Positions 1 to 8,233 of a stretch of DNA of 64,000 nucleotides are shown here, one piece after another; position 1 is the first letter of the stretch; each line of letters opens with the position of its first letter. This DNA is from Parapristionchus giblindavisi. Its lineage: Eukaryota > Nematoda > Chromadorea > Rhabditida > Diplogasteridae. The position numbers and the translations under genes were made by a program. Under the pieces are notes generated by a model that was given only the letters and a program-made list of their open reading frames with translations, had not been told where the DNA came from and made no database searches. The DNA lies in contig CALSFV010000029.1 in the NCBI GenBank assembly GCA_943737045.1, positions 62,001-126,000 of the forward strand, written 5' to 3'.

Positions 1-75
1 ACTCCATCGCGAAGTCCCTTCCCCAAGCCAAAATTCTCTCGAAGGAGAGAGGCACAACTGATGAATCAGAGGCGA
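1..75 (-). other. 5' leader and possible start codon of a minus-strand gene running off the left edge
   Basis: Read on the minus strand, the sequence downstream of a TATA box is pyrimidine-rich (CTCTTCCTCCTC), lacks an ATG until position 7, and then reaches ATG GAG at 7-5 before the window ends. A six-pair hairpin, TCTCTC-gaag-GAGAGA on the plus strand, lies at 35-50 inside the presumed leader. Only the start codon and one and a third further codons are inside the window, so the product cannot be named. The first ATG after a well-placed TATA box is the reason for choosing this start. An intron in the leader or a later start is equally possible. Confidence 0.35.
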
Positions 76-94
76 AGAATGAGGAGGAAGAGGG

Positions 95-104
95 CTATTT
101 ATAG
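95..104 (-). promoter_or_regulatory. TATA box of a minus-strand promoter
   Basis: The minus strand reads CCCCCTATAAATAGCC here, a near-perfect TATA box. Transcription would be expected to begin about 25-32 bases downstream, near 66-75, and a candidate ATG follows about 90 bases from the box. The CT-rich tract just upstream (130-205 on the plus strand, GA-rich on the transcribed sense) is the sort of sequence often found near eukaryotic promoters. This is inference from motif and spacing only. Confidence 0.5.
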
Positions 105-127
105 GGGGCCGTACAAACTACAATCCT

Positions 128-205
128 GGCATGCGCACTCTCTATGTGGGACACACTCTCTCGCTCACTCTCGCTCTCTAGCTCTCTCCTCTCTAATATC
201 CTCTG
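128..205. repeat. CT-rich low-complexity tract
   Basis: Imperfect CT/CTCT and CTCGCT runs fill this stretch. A GA-rich tract of similar make-up lies at about 785-925 in the opposite sense, on the far side of the foldback element, so the two may be the outer parts of one large imperfect inverted structure. Confidence 0.7.
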
Positions 206-233
206 CGTGTCTGATCCGATTCTGACTGTCTGT

Positions 234-773
234 GGTCTAACTTGAACATGATATAATTGCAATGGTTGTATGAATTAATTTATTAAGAGTAGTGCAAGGA
301 TGAGCTAATCGGTGATGAATAAAGAATCGGCTAATTGGTATGGAATAAAAAATGAACTCATCGGTAATAAGTGAAGAACAAAGTAATCGGTAATGAATGA
401 AGGAATAGGCTAATCAGTAGTTAATGAATAGAATAGGCAAATCGGTAAATGACTAAAAAATAAGCAAATTTATTGCGTTTATTGCGGATTTTTCCTTCAT
501 TAATTACATTACGGATTAGCCTATTCTTTTCATTAACTACCGATTAGCCTATTATTTTCAGTCATTACCGATTTGCCTATTCTATTCATTATGATTAGCC
601 TATTCCTTCATTCATTACCGATTACTTTGTTCTTCACTTATTACCGATGAGTTCATTTTTCATTCCATACCAATTAGCCGATTCTTTATTCATCACCGAT
701 TAGCTCATCCTTGCACTACTCTTAATAAATTAATTCATACAACCATTGCAGTTATAGCATGTTCTTAGGTCAC
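234..773. mobile_element. Foldback (long inverted repeat) element with internally repetitive arms
   Basis: The left arm (about 244-465) and the right arm (about 546-764) are reverse complements with only scattered mismatches. The arms begin and end with GAACATG / CATGTTC, and weaker similarity extends to about 234 and 773. Each arm is built from degenerate repeats of about 27 bp containing CCGATTAGCCTATT and CATTCATTA; about eight copies can be followed through the right half. The spacer between the arms (about 466-545) holds extra copies of the same motif. There is no coding capacity. Long arms made of short tandem repeats are typical of foldback-type non-autonomous transposons. No clear target-site duplication was found, so the assignment to a mobile element is inference, while the inverted repeat is seen directly. 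Confidence 0.7.
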
Positions 774-782
774 CATTAGTTA

Positions 783-930
783 ATCAAGAGCGAGAGAGTG
801 CGAGAAAGCGTTGAGATATGAGAGAGTATACGAGATATGAGAGTGTGCGCAGTGCATAGTGAGAGAGGGCGAGAGAGAATTGAGATATGAGAGAGTCTTG
901 AACGAAAACAGAGTGCTAGGATGGAGGGGG
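783..930. repeat. GA-rich low-complexity tract
   Basis: GAGAGA-rich sequence with the recurring phrase GAGATATGAGAG (about three to four copies near 811, 832 and 883). It mirrors the CT-rich tract on the other side of the foldback element. A short minus-strand open frame (780-962) falls in this low-complexity tract and is not considered a gene. Confidence 0.7.
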
Positions 931-960
931 CGGGGCGTGGGCGTTTGCGGAACAAGCGCC

Positions 961-1039
961 AAGGTACTATAGGGGAATTATTCCTAGTTGCATAAGTGAA
1001 TTAGTCTTCTGACTTGGAATTATGCCCCTGGGGTACCTT
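961..1039. repeat. Imperfect inverted repeat
   Basis: AAGGTAC...GGGGAATTATTCC at 961-984 pairs with GGAATTATGCCCC...GTACCTT at 1016-1039, arms of 24 bp with a few mismatches and a 31-bp spacer. It lies immediately after the GA-rich tract. Its function is unknown; it may be the remains of a small inverted-repeat element. Confidence 0.6.
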
Positions 1040-2709
1040 AGCCCTCGGTGAATATACCGTACCATGACTACCGTAATCGATCTTCGTCTACCGTACACCT
1101 AGTGAGAATGGGGACACATAGTCGTGTGTGACATACACTACCCGTCCGGTACATTCAATATGGGCCTTTAATTTGCTTTACGAAAGGGTGGAGTAGATAA
1201 TTACACATAAAGAGTATGCAACTACTGGGTGTGACCAGCATAATGTTAATTATATAATCAACTTTTTGGTAACTCTTTGGTAAAGTAGGTCCGAAGAAGA
1301 GATTAGGCTCTCCGGACTGAATTAGCCTTGAAAAATCACTAGCCTAGCAGTGATCACCACAAGCAAGATATCGTGTGCTTTGAACGGGCTGTACCTTTAC
1401 TTTACATTTGGTTACAATTCTTTATTTTTCACGCTTTTTCATAAACCCAGATGAACTTGAGGAGCAAAATCTTGTACACTAGAATTTTTTTAAACATGCC
1501 CCAGAAAAAATTATAAAGTCAGTTCACGATATTTCCCTTATTACGGTAGATCTGAGCACATACGATTTCGTTCAAGACTGCGCTCTCCGACTGTTCTTGT
1601 TTTACTACATTTTATCTGTATTCTTGTTGTATTTCATTGTTTTCCTGCACTGCTTACTCTCATTAACCATGCATTGCCTCGTTTCATTTGAGCAATTATC
1701 GCAAAATTATGGCGAAACTTGTAAACGTTTCCAAATGGTTTTACGAATGATTCTTTTGGATGTACATACTATTACTTTCTTCTTGATCAAGTAGTGTGCG
1801 CTATAGGCATAGCGCGTAAAAGTGCGTCTTTCAAATCAACCTTAAAAAATCCCAAGCTCATCACAATGCTTTTGCATAATTCGAAAGTTCTAGTCTGCGT
1901 CTTCGAATTTGCATATTAACCCTCTTCATTGTTTTTCATCTTTACTATGCCTTTGTTCCAATCTTTTTCATCATATTATTGATCGATAATCTCGTGATCG
2001 AGATCGCACGTGTCCTTTAGTCTTCGATCTTGATCCTCGTTTACTTTTGGCGATACTTTGCGTATATTTACTCGTAAACTTCTATCGATATTTATCAACT
2101 CGTGTCATTTTACTTTGTAATGTATTTCTGTAATTGCGTGCGGCTCATTCATGAATTATCTAAAAGAACTGGCCAGTTGTTTAATTTAATAATTTTTCAG
2201 AATTTGAAGCGACGTCCGATCTCAACAAGAAGTTCAAAGATGGTCGACACTAGGGGAATCAACCTAGAGGCTTGAACATTTTTATAATCCTAATGGGTCA
2301 GCTCGGGAGGCAAAGTGAGTGCGCAACCTTGTTGCGCCCTTTGCGTAAGTAAATACAGAAAAACACTTCTGTTCTCATTATGGAAGTAGTGGTCATTGCA
2401 TCATACTCTGTCGACTCACTAAATGATATGTATCAGCCGTTCAAGACTCATTCCGAGTATTGATTGGTAGAGTTGGCATTGAAGCGTGAGCGATGACCGC
2501 CTTTGCTGCATGCGCAAAAGCTACTTTCATCCGGTCACTCGATCGTAATGAGTAGGGTTGAGAGTGATTGAGATAAGAGTGCTACAAACTATGCTGTGCG
2601 TATGGCACATGCCTGGCTGGATCTTTGGATTAAAGCTGCGGGTTCACCCGGCCCCAGTATATCTGGCCCCGGATGGTCCTTTAGGTGGTCATTGTGACCT
2701 GCGGTTCGT
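1040..2709. other. Gene-poor interval, no supported gene
   Basis: I see no open frame with an ATG and plausible coding character, no RNA gene and no strong repeat. TACCGTA occurs about three times between 1065 and 1115. At 2190-2253 an acceptor-like TTTTTCAG is followed by a short open stretch ending at TAG 2251-2253, with an overlapping frame ending at TGA 2273-2275. This is too short to call a gene. Confidence 0.5.
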
Positions 2710-2757
2710 GCGAATTCGAATTCGAATTCGCTTTTGCGAATTCGGATTCGGATTCGC
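2710..2757. repeat. Two adjacent GAATTC/GGATTC hexamer repeats
   Basis: A 22-bp block at 2710-2731 is a run of overlapping GAATTC hexamers bounded by GC. After a TTTT spacer a second 22-bp block at 2736-2757 repeats it with two A-to-G changes. The first block is self-complementary and could form a hairpin or cruciform. Confidence 0.8.
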
Positions 2758-3310
2758 TTTCGAGGAAGTCGCGTCCGTTCTTACCATAGCGAAAGTCGGC
2801 GGATGGGCTCATGCAAGCAGTATAGTTGGGTGAGAATGAAGTGAGAGGAGATTAAAGGAATGAATTGTTTAATGAGTTAGAGAAGGGGCTGTAGAGAGAA
2901 TAGAGAGAGAAGATAGAGAAGGTGAAAGAGCTTACATTATACTTCTATTGTATTTATAATAATAGTAATAATTTATTTAAAAAATATGCTATTTTTTGTT
3001 AATATTAATAATTATTAATAGTTATTCTTCTTTTTCGTTGACAATCACCGTGATAGAGGGAAACGCGACGACTCGCGGGACTACTTGGCCAGACCCATAG
3101 ACCGTTATTAATCAGTCTTAAACGGTAATAATTATAATTTTGGTTAATTAAAATAATAAATGATGAATAAAAATTCCGAATGTATTGTTCCGTCTAGATG
3201 CCGTCATCGTGACGTCGTCTGTGGGAGGATGAAGGAGTCGGAGATGGAGATGATGTGGATGGCTGAAGATGATGTTCTCCATGATCTTAACGGAGTGGAG
3301 AGAGCCGTAG
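2758..3310. other. Purine-rich then AT-rich intergenic sequence
   Basis: 2825-2935 is rich in GAGA/GAAG. 2936-3030 is strongly AT-rich with runs of ATAATA. A weak CCGTT/AACGG hairpin lies near 3100-3125. An open frame at 3160-3369 is not ATG-supported by good context and ends without splice continuity, so it is not called. Confidence 0.45.
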
Positions 3311-3391
3311 ATGAACATCGACAACGTCAAGGAGATGTTGTTGAAGGATGGAGACGAAGCTCCGGATAAGCAGTACCATTTCCTTGAGAAG
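3311..3391 (+). CDS. Possible first coding exon (27 codons), gene unrecognised
   Basis: An ATG at 3311, directly after an in-frame TAG at 3308-3310, opens 27 codons rich in D, E and K (beginning MNIDNVKEML, ending QYHFLEK). It stops at GAGAAG|GTATGT, a near-consensus 5' splice site at 3391/3392. A candidate acceptor, CGGTTCAG at 3471-3478, follows 87 bases later. Continuing in phase from there meets a TGA near 3527-3532, so the downstream structure is unresolved. The codon make-up and the donor are the evidence. No protein family is recognised. It could be a decayed gene or an incomplete model. Confidence 0.3.
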
Positions 3392-3586
3392 GTATGTAAT
3401 TAATCAATAATTGTAGTTTCTATCGTAGTCAATTAATAATACCTGTTCTTATCACCAATCAATCGATAATCGGTTCAGTTCTCGAGGTGGCTTCCGTACG
3501 CCGGTAACTCAACGATCACATCACACGTCTGATGAGGAGCACTTGACGCCCTCCGCTACCGTAACCCCACCCAGAGTAGATGGTAG

Positions 3587-3917
3587 TGCCGACTGTGGCC
3601 CCACCGTAACCCCGGCGGCGTCGCTAACCTTTCTGATGGATCGGCGACCAAGATCGCGAAGAGACGTGGGTCTGGTGTGGACGCGGATACTTCTGGCTCT
3701 GCCAATAAAGGTGCTTCATTTTATAAATTTATTATTATTTTCATTTTCGACAATGTAATTTATGTATGAAAGGCAGACGCGAGCTAATTTTGGTCTCCGT
3801 CGTGCAGACAAGAGGCGTAGACAAAGAAAGCGAGAGAGCGTTGTCAGCGCGGAGAGTCTCAAATTAGCTCTTGATGTGCCTTTAGATGGCACATCTGAAC
3901 ATCTTCTGTCATTTTGA
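3587..3917 (+). CDS. Possible 3' end of a spliced gene: basic, lysine/arginine-rich tail
   Basis: Two open stretches join in phase across a candidate short intron. The upstream one contains GSATKIAKRRGSGVD, ends at AATAAAG|GTGCTT (3710/3711), and is open back to a TAG at 3584-3586. The downstream one begins after CGTGCAG at 3807 and reads DKRRRQRKRESVV across the junction, continuing to a TGA at 3915-3917. Joining them removes 97 bases (3711-3807) and keeps one frame. Two clusters of basic residues resemble nuclear-localisation or nucleic-acid-binding tails. The donor is weak, the 5' boundary is uncertain and no family is recognised. The span given includes the proposed intron. Confidence 0.3.
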
Positions 3918-4324
3918 ATCATTTTAATCTTATTCAAATAATGTCCATTGCGACCTTTATCTGAAAGAGCAAGTCCCTCCTATTGTTGCCCTTCTTCCTT
4001 TCTCTGGCTTACTCTCTCAAACGTTGTATTTCTCTACCACTCTCTCACTTCTACGTACTCTCTCGTCCTGCTGTTCCTTAGTTTGTGTCCTTTTTGTTAC
4101 TATCCATCAACCTTTCTACCATCTTTCAATCATGACGATATCTTCCTTTTCTCTTTTGATTTTCGAAATGATTGGAACTTTCGGTTGCAGATGCAATTTC
4201 TTAATTAGGAAAATTCGGTTAATTAGGAATATTTAATACGTTAAAGCTTTCTTCCGTTCGCATTGTTACATTAATCAGTAAATAAATCAAACAGGTGAAA
4301 CCATTCGTGGGCACCACTGCTGCT
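3918..4324. other. Pyrimidine-rich intergenic stretch, no supported gene
   Basis: 3970-4140 is dominated by CT-rich sequence. Overlapping short frames here encode low-complexity S/L/F strings and start from poor contexts. I see no RNA gene or transposon structure. Confidence 0.45.
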
Positions 4325-4442
4325 AGCGGCAATACACCCCCGATTTTTGTCACCCAACCCCCCGATTTTCCGAAAAAATCACTCAAAATGTCGTATAAAT
4401 GCTCCATTTTTTGCTTCCCCGATTTTCATTTCCAGCGGCAAT
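4325..4442. repeat. Small repeat module: three CCCCGATTTT boxes between AGCGGCAAT direct repeats
   Basis: AGCGGCAAT occurs at 4325-4333 and again at 4434-4442 in direct orientation. Between them CCCCGATTTT is present three times, at 4338-4347, 4360-4369 and 4417-4426, all in one orientation. The regular arrangement suggests a short non-coding repeat element or a bound regulatory cluster. No terminal inverted repeat is seen. Confidence 0.5.
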
Positions 4443-4518
4443 GCCCGCCCACGTATGGGTGAAACGCCGATTCACGGTCGCCACACTTCATCTACATACC
4501 TCATCGATCACATTCCAG

Positions 4519-4662
4519 TTTGAGCCGCTGGACGCGGGCGTCATTGCGGACAGGAAGCTCGCTTTATCCGGCGCCTGATCGACGAGATCAATCGATAATG
4601 ATAGTTATGGCAGATGAGAGCGAACTGTAGTCAAGATCTAACAATGCGAGGAGACTGTGCAG
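4519..4662 (+). pseudogene. Exon-like block, possibly a diverged relative of the exon-like block amplified in the array
   Basis: A 144-bp, GC-richer block lies between an acceptor-like CACATTCCAG (ending 4518) and a donor-like GTGCAG|GTAATA (4662/4663). The sequence after this donor resembles that after the array donor: both begin GTAATA, reach GTATAAAG some 24-30 bases on, and continue T-rich to TTGTG. The best frame is open for about 36 codons but meets a TAG at 4627-4629, so a working exon in that frame is excluded. Homology with the array block is inference from intron-side similarity. The blocks themselves share little beyond CGAT-rich composition. Confidence 0.3.
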
Positions 4663-4737
4663 GTAATAAAGTTGGAAAATATATTCAAGTATAAAGTTAT
4701 TTGTTTTTATGTTTGTATTGTGGAACATGACTGTACG

Positions 4738-4893
4738 GTGTTCCTTGGATGTGAAATACAACGCGTGAGATACCGTTTTGAACTATAGGGATACTGTAGA
4801 AAGTTGACCTAATCATCAATCAATAATGAGTTCTGACACTACTTTCTACAGTACTCCTAAATAATACGCGCACGTCTCCATCAAAGGAACATC
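4738..4893. repeat. Imperfect palindrome next to the array edge
   Basis: The perfect 12-bp arms ACTGTAGAAAGT (4793-4804) and ACTTTCTACAGT (4841-4852) are nested inside outer arms related as GGTGTTCCTT (4738-4747) and AAGGAACATC (4884-4893), with partial pairing between them. It lies 30 bp left of the first array sequence. It may be a small inverted-repeat transposon or the remnant of the rearrangement that founded the array. Confidence 0.6.
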
Positions 4894-5176
4894 GTCGTCA
4901 GGCAAATGTTCGTATGTATACACGAATAGACAAGTTAACCTTATCTATTAAATTTATTGATTGATTGCTTTATACGCTCACTTAATTACTGTGAATTGAG
5001 CAGCGAACATGCTAGGATACGGTAGGAATATTTGGAAGTATGGTACCAGTACTTTTATTTCGGAGGGGGGATCATCTAGGAAATAGTTCCTTTAATTGTA
5101 TAACACCTGGTGAATCGTTGTTTCTTATTTTGATTGGTATCTTGATGAACAAGCGAATTATGAGTGGATTTACCCT

Positions 5177-5964
5177 TTGATTTGCTGTTGCTCTTTAGTA
5201 AGCTTGTGTAAGGATACGGTAGGAATAATTGAAAGTATGGTACCAGTACTTTTATTTCGGAGGGGGGATCATCTAGGAAATAGTTCCTTTAATTGTATAA
5301 CACCTGGTGAATCGTTGTTTCTTATTTTGATTGGTATCTTGATGAACAAGCGAATTATGAGTGGATTTACCCTTTGATTTGCTGTTGCTCTTTAGTAAGC
5401 TTGTGTAAGGATACGGTAGGAATAATTGAAAGTATGGTACCAGTACTTTTATTTCGGAGGGGGGATCATCTAGGAAATAGTTCCTTTAATTGTATAACAC
5501 CTGGTGAATCGTTGTTTCTTATTTTGATTGGTATCTTGATGAACAAGCGAATTATGAGTGGATTTACCCTTTGATTTGCTGTTGCTCTTTAGTAAGCTTG
5601 TGTAAGGATACGGTAGGAATAATTGAAAGTATGGTACCAGTACTTTTATTTCGGAGGGGGGATCATCTAGGAAATAGTTCCTTTAATTGTATAACACCTG
5701 GTGAATCGTTGTTTCTTATTTTGATTGGTATCTTGATGAACAAGCGAATTATGAGTGGATTTACCCTTTGATTTGCTGTTGCTCTTTAGTAAGCTTGTGT
5801 AAGGATACGGTAGGAATATTTGGAAGTATGGTACCAGTACTTTTATTTCGGAGGGGGGATCATCTAGGAAATAGTTCCTTTAATTGTATAACACCTGGTG
5901 AATCGTTGTTTCTTATTTTGATTGGTATCTTGATGAACAAGCGAATTATGAGTGGATTTACCCT
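5177..5964 (+). repeat. Canonical 197-bp subrepeat, four head-to-tail full copies (type example)
   Basis: Copies begin at 5177, 5374, 5571 and 5768, exactly 197 bp apart. Landmarks in order are TTGATTTGCTGTTGCTC, GGATACGGTAGGAAT, GGTACCAGTACT, CGGA followed by six G, the short hairpin AGGAA-atag-TTCCT, AACACCTGGTGAATCG and GAACAAGCGAATTATGAG. Two main sequence types alternate: one reads AATAATTGAAAG with GTATAAC, the other AATATTTGGAAG with GTGTAAC. An open frame of 66 codons fills each copy, starting at TTG and overlapping the next by four bases. It is judged incidental because it lacks an ATG start and fails in copies whose G-tract length differs. Confidence 0.95.
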
Positions 5965-6173
5965 TTGATTTGCTGTTGCTCTTTAGTAAGCTTGTGTAAG
6001 GATACGGTAGGAATAATTGAAAGTATGTTACCAGTACTTTTATTTCGGCGGGAACATCTAGGAAAAAAGTTCCTTTAATTGTTTAACACCTTATTCTTAA
6101 CACCTGGTGAATCGTGGTTTCTTATTTTGATTGGTATCTTGATGAACAAGCGAATTATGTGTGAATTTACTCT
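5965..6173 (+). repeat. Diverged terminal subrepeat (type example)
   Basis: The last subrepeat of every run is a distinct version about 209 bp long. The G tract is replaced by CGGCGGGAACATC, the hairpin reads AGGAAAAAAGTTCCT, a 14-bp partial duplication gives AACACCTTATTCTTAACACC, and the end reads ATGTGTGAATTTACTC. It always sits between the canonical run and the core, so it marks one fixed end of each higher-order unit. In units ending at cores 8715 and 17042 it is replaced by a canonical/diverged hybrid. Confidence 0.9.
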
Positions 6174-6421
6174 TTGATTTGTTTTTGCTGTTTAGTAATC
6201 TTGTGATATTGGGTAGTACGGTTCTATTGAAAGATGGTGTATAAGTAGTTGAAGGTACGGTAATTGCAGTTCGCCATACTGTATCAGTTTTGAATTGTGC
6301 GATAGGAATGGTTTTATCTCAACGAAACCAGTCTAAACTCGGTTATTTTCATATCTGATTAAAAGACAATGTTCTTTACCTATTGATCTCTTTGAATGTT
6401 AATATAGTTTTTAATCAATTA

Positions 6422-6445
6422 TACTAATCAATACCCCTTTTCCAG
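6422..6445 (+). promoter_or_regulatory. Branch-site and 3' splice-site motif ahead of the exon-like block (type example)
   Basis: TACTAAT at 6422-6428 is followed by ACCCCTTTTCCAG, with AG at 6444-6445. The likely branch adenosine is 18 bases from the AG, a normal spacing for spliceosomal introns. The motif is present in all 42 cores. In cores 31409, 35538, 38202 and 43740 it reads TACTTAT, which removes the expected branch adenosine, and cores 21607, 22742 and 25011 have CCTC for CCCC in the tract. Confidence 0.55.
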
Positions 6446-6550
6446 CTCATCGACATGTTCGCCATCGACGATATCCGCTGATCTACCGTACCCGATCGCT
6501 CATATCGATCGAACACTATCGATCAGAAGACGGCGATCAAGAGGAGAAAG
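6446..6550 (+). other. 105-bp exon-like block, first of 42 copies
   Basis: The block lies between TTTTCCAG and AAAG|GTAATACG, is about 50% GC in AT-rich surroundings, and is CGAT-rich. Its length is 35 codons exactly. Frame 1 is closed by TGA at codon 12, but the second and third frames are open throughout and stay open if copies are joined to each other (junction codons AGC and GCT). Further copies start at 7776, 8715, 9850, 11179, 12313, 13642, 14776, 16105, 17042, 18186, 19331, 20473, 21607, 22742, 23877, 25011, 26145, 27280, 28497, 31409, 32626, 35538, 36672, 38202, 39336, 40674, 41811, 43740, 44874, 46797, 48720, 49857, 50996, 52130, 53858, 54995, 56132, 57272, 59000, 61121 and 63049, each 105 bp. 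No protein family is recognised and expression is unproven. Confidence 0.5.
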
Positions 6551-8233
6551 GTAATACGATTTAATCAATAATGTATAAAGATGTGTTATCATTTTATTGT
6601 TGTTTGTGTACAAGAATTGAGTCACTGAATGATGTATAGGACATCATAGAATAGACAAGTTAACCTTATCTATTCAATTTATTGATTGATTGCTTTATAC
6701 GCTCACTTAATTGCTGTGAATTGAGCAGCGAACATGCTAGGATACGGTAGGAATATTTGGAAGTATGGTACCAGTACTTTTATTTCGGAGGGGGATCATC
6801 TAGGAAATAGTTCCTTTAATTGTATAACACCTGGTGAATCGTTGTTTCTTATTTTGATTGGTATCTTGATGAACAAGCGAATTATGAGTGGATTTACCCT
6901 TTGATTTGCTGTTGCTCTTTAGTAAGCTTGTGTAAGGATACGGTAGGAATAATTGAAAGAATGGTACCAGTACTTTTATTTCGGAGGGGGGATCATCTAG
7001 GAAATAGTTCCTTTAATTGTATAACACCTGGTGAATCGTTGTTTCTTATTTTGATTGGTATCTTGATGAACAAGCGAATTATGAGTGGATTTACCCTTTG
7101 ATTTGCTGTTGCTCTTTAGTAAGCTTGTGTAAGGATACGGTAGGAATATTTGGAAGTATGGTACCAGTACTTTTATTTCGGAGGGGGGATCATCTAGGAA
7201 ATAGTTCCTTTAATTGTATAACACCTGGTGAATCGTTGTTTCTTATTTTGATTGGTATCTTGATGAACAAGCGAATTATGAGTGGATTTACCCTTTGATT
7301 TGCTGTTGCTCTTTAGTAAGCTTGTGTAAGGATACGGTAGGAATAATTGAAAGTATGGTACCAGTACTTTTATTTCGGCGGGAACATCTAGGAAAAAAGT
7401 TCCTTTAATTGTTTAACACCTTATTCTTAACAACTGGTGAATCGTGGTTTCTTATTTTGATTGGTATCTTGATGAACAAGCGAATTATGTGTGAATTTAC
7501 TCTTTGATTTGTTTTTGCTGTTTAGTAATCTTGTGATATTGGGTGGTACGGTTCTATTGAAAGATGGTGTATAAGTAGTTGAAGGTACAGTAATTGCAGT
7601 TCGGCATACTGTATCAGTTTTGAATTGTGCGATATGAATGGTTTTATCTCAACGAAACCAGTCTAAACTCGGTTATTTTCATATCTGATTAAAAGACAAT
7701 GTTCTTTACCTATTGATCTCTTTGAATGTTAATATAGTTTTTAATCAATTATACTAATCAATACCCCTTTTCCAGCTCATCGACATGTTCGCCATCGACG
7801 ATATCCGCTGATCTACCGTACCCGATCGCTCATATCGATCGAACACTATCGATCAGAAGACGGCGATCAAGAGGAGAAAGGTAATACGATTTAATCAATA
7901 ATGTATAAAGATGTGTTATCATTTTATTGTTGTTTGTGTACAAGAATTGAGTCACTGAATGATGTATAGGACATCATAGAATAGACAAGTTAACCTTATC
8001 TATTCAATTTATTGATTGATTGCTTTATACGCTCACTTAATTGCTGTGAATTGAGCAGCGAACATGCTAGGATACGGTAGGAATATTTGGAAGTATGGTA
8101 CCAGTACTTTTATTTCGGAGGGGGGATCATCTAGGAAATAGTTCCTTTAATTGTATAACACCTGGTGAATCGTTGTTTCTTATTTTGATTGGTATCTTGA
8201 TGAACAAGCGAATTATGAGTGGATTTACCCTTT

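Larger units (their letters stand above)
6174..6736 (+). repeat. Core of the higher-order unit (type example)
   Basis: This segment occurs once per unit, 42 times complete. Its left part (GATATTGGGTGGTACGG onward) still resembles the subrepeat start (TACGGT then ATTGAAAG then ATGGT), suggesting decayed older subrepeats. It continues to the branch site, acceptor, 105-bp exon-like block and donor, then an AT-rich tail with the hairpin ATGATGT-atagg-ACATCAT (6629-6647), and ends at GAGCAGCGAACATG before the next run. Core sequence is almost constant across copies. Confidence 0.9.

Noticed and set aside
1597..1794. Hydrophobic 65-codon frame
   Set aside because: It starts at TTG, lies in T-rich sequence and has no splice or promoter context.
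2190..2275. Acceptor-like TTTTTCAG followed by a short frame containing MVDTRG, as at the start of some retrotransposon gag genes
   Set aside because: The frame ends after a few codons, and no long terminal repeat, primer-binding site or polymerase sequence is visible around it.
2558..2833. 91-codon frame with an RIRIRIRF stretch
   Set aside because: It starts at TTG and its middle is simply the translated GAATTC hexamer repeat.
3543..3758. 71-codon frame overlapping the proposed gene fragment
   Set aside because: It starts at a non-ATG codon and ends in T-rich intron-like sequence; the alternative frame with an in-phase junction fits coding signals better.
5061..5074. G-quadruplex at the G tract
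   Set aside because: Only one G run is present per 197 bp, too far apart for an ordinary intramolecular quadruplex.
5083..5096. Heat-shock element in AGGAAATAGTTCCT
   Set aside because: The GAA and TTC blocks are four bases apart and not two, so the arrangement is wrong; it is better described as a small hairpin.
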